The translations under genes were made by a program, and so were the position numbers. The notes beneath the pieces are model-generated. The model was not told where the DNA came from, ran no database searches, and saw only the letters and a program-made list of their open reading frames with translations. From positions 1,116,001 through 1,180,000 of the forward strand of contig NZ_CP063989.1 in the NCBI RefSeq assembly GCF_014595995.2: a stretch of 64,000 nucleotides of DNA, given 5' to 3'. Position 1 is the first letter of the stretch. Each line of letters begins with the position of its first letter. Shown here in pieces: positions 63,328-64,000 of this stretch. The stretch comes from Actinomyces respiraculi. Lineage in GTDB: Bacteria > Actinomycetota > Actinomycetes > Actinomycetales > Actinomycetaceae.

Positions 63328-63771
63328 CTATTGCCCTGCGGGTGCGCTCGCGTGAGCGGATTGACGGGACGCGAGGAACCCGAAGCATAGGGCGACGAGT
63401 AGTGTGACGACGAGCGCCGCCGTCACCTCGGGATAGTCGGACAGGATCGTGCGGGCGGGCAGCGCGGTCGTGACGGACACGGCGAACACTGCGCCGAGGA
63501 CCCAGGCCCCGACCATCGCCAGGGCCAGGCTCCATGTCGTGTACCACCTGCGCTGGGACGATGCGGACAGGTGCGGCACCAGTGTGACCAGGTATGACAG
63601 CGCCAGCGCCGACAGGACGAGGCCGAAGGGCCGGCTGAGCCATTGCATCGGGTAGTCCACGGCGATCAGTTGGTCGTAGAACACCGCCAGTGCGACTGCG
63701 ACGGCGAACACCCTCGTTGCGGCGAAGAGGACGGCTGCGGATGTGGAGGACGCGTTTGAGAACACGGACAT
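63328..63771 (-). CDS. Four-helix membrane protein of unknown function
   Basis: The 147-residue protein has four predicted membrane helices: FAATRVFAVAVALAVFYDQL, PFGLVLSALALSYLVTLVPH, WSLALAMVGAWVLGAVFAVS and EVTAALVVTLLVALCFGFLA. No family was recognised. GAGAGG lies 9 bases before the ATG. It begins 15 bp after a Cys-rich small protein on the same strand, so it may protect against, export or partner that peptide; this is inference from position. Confidence 0.7.
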   Translation of the reverse strand: MSVFSNASSTSAAVLFAATRVFAVAVALAVFYDQLIAVDYPMQWLSRPFGLVLSALALSYLVTLVPHLSASSQRRWYTTWSLALAMVGAWVLGAVFAVSVTTALPARTILSDYPEVTAALVVTLLVALCFGFLASRQSAHASAPAGQ

Positions 63772-63786
63772 AGTGAGTCGCCTCTC

Positions 63787-64000
63787 TTAGTTGACGTTGC
63801 CCTGGCCCCACTCGAGACAGCACGAGTTAGCCAGTGGTCCGCATGTTGCCACCAGGCAGAACAAGTACCCGAAACCGCCGAAGAACCCACAGCCTATCGC
63901 CGCGAAACTGCAGCGGCTTTGGACGCAGGACCAATCGAACCTCACGCAGGATGGTTGGTAACCGAGTGTGGAGCTATCGTCGGATGACGGCATGACGGTG
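63787..64000 (-). CDS. Cysteine-rich hydrophobic small protein, may extend beyond window
   Basis: From ATG 63993 this is 68 residues, but the frame stays open to the window edge, so a longer precursor is possible. Eight Cys are spread over the last 55 residues (SCVQSRC, AAIGCGFFGGFGYLFC, VATCGPLANSCC), mixed with Gly and aromatic residues. Such a core looks like a disulphide-rich secreted peptide, distantly reminiscent of halocin C8-type bacteriocins, but no family can be claimed. A four-helix membrane gene follows in the same direction. Lower GC than infB. Confidence 0.5.
   Translation of the reverse strand, partial: TVMPSSDDSSTLGYQPSCVRFDWSCVQSRCSFAAIGCGFFGGFGYLFCLVATCGPLANSCCLEWGQGNVN

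Overview
The window is very GC-rich, has GC-biased third codon positions and many ATGA/GTGA start-stop overlaps. Its gene order (smc-ftsY-ffh, rpsP-khpA-rimM-trmD-lepB-rplS-lepB-rnhB-DUF2469-yraN-comM-dprA-xerC, rpsB-tsf-pyrH-frr-cdsA-rlmN-rseP, rimP-nusA-ylxR-infB) is that of an actinobacterial chromosome. A cell-wall-anchored sialidase and a full mevalonate pathway point to Actinomyces or a close relative (Actinomycetaceae). That assignment is inferred from content, not from a database match.

Layout. 1-11 kb: smc (5' end outside the window), ftsY, a small toxin-antitoxin-like pair inside a duplicated ftsY-ffh spacer, ffh, and a leftward ABC exporter plus two-component operon. 11-23 kb: a ribosome, tRNA-modification, secretion and DNA-uptake block, with a TrmD-acetyltransferase fusion, two signal peptidases that share a homogenised stretch, and xerC with an in-frame minisatellite. 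23-28 kb: an IS1634/IS1549-like insertion sequence that splits a DUF1349 gene and carries a 65-bp target duplication, two FluC fluoride-channel genes (one frameshifted) and an M23 peptidase. 28-38 kb: rpsB-tsf and pyrH are separated by an island holding a lower-GC ABC transporter, a rearranged scar of pyrH and rpsB fragments, and the sialidase.

38-64 kb: frr-cdsA-rlmN-DivIVA-like-rseP-GNAT. In many actinobacteria dxr and ispG of the MEP isoprenoid pathway flank rseP; neither is here. Immediately downstream lie all the enzymes of the mevalonate route (thiolase, HMG-CoA synthase and reductase, mevalonate kinase, phosphomevalonate kinase, diphosphomevalonate decarboxylase, type 2 IPP isomerase) and a TctA-like permease. 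Then proS, a DUF4439-like lipoprotein, the rimP-nusA-ylxR-infB operon and, at the edge, an operon for a cysteine-rich small protein and a four-helix membrane protein.

The strongest unexplained signal is non-coding. Several spacers hold a short private motif repeated at a fixed 20-22-bp step, first in one orientation and then in the other, exactly symmetric about a centre (11953-12124 and 21821-21951 are the clearest; 30424-30536 and 50264-50313 look related). No tRNA, rRNA or CRISPR array was seen.
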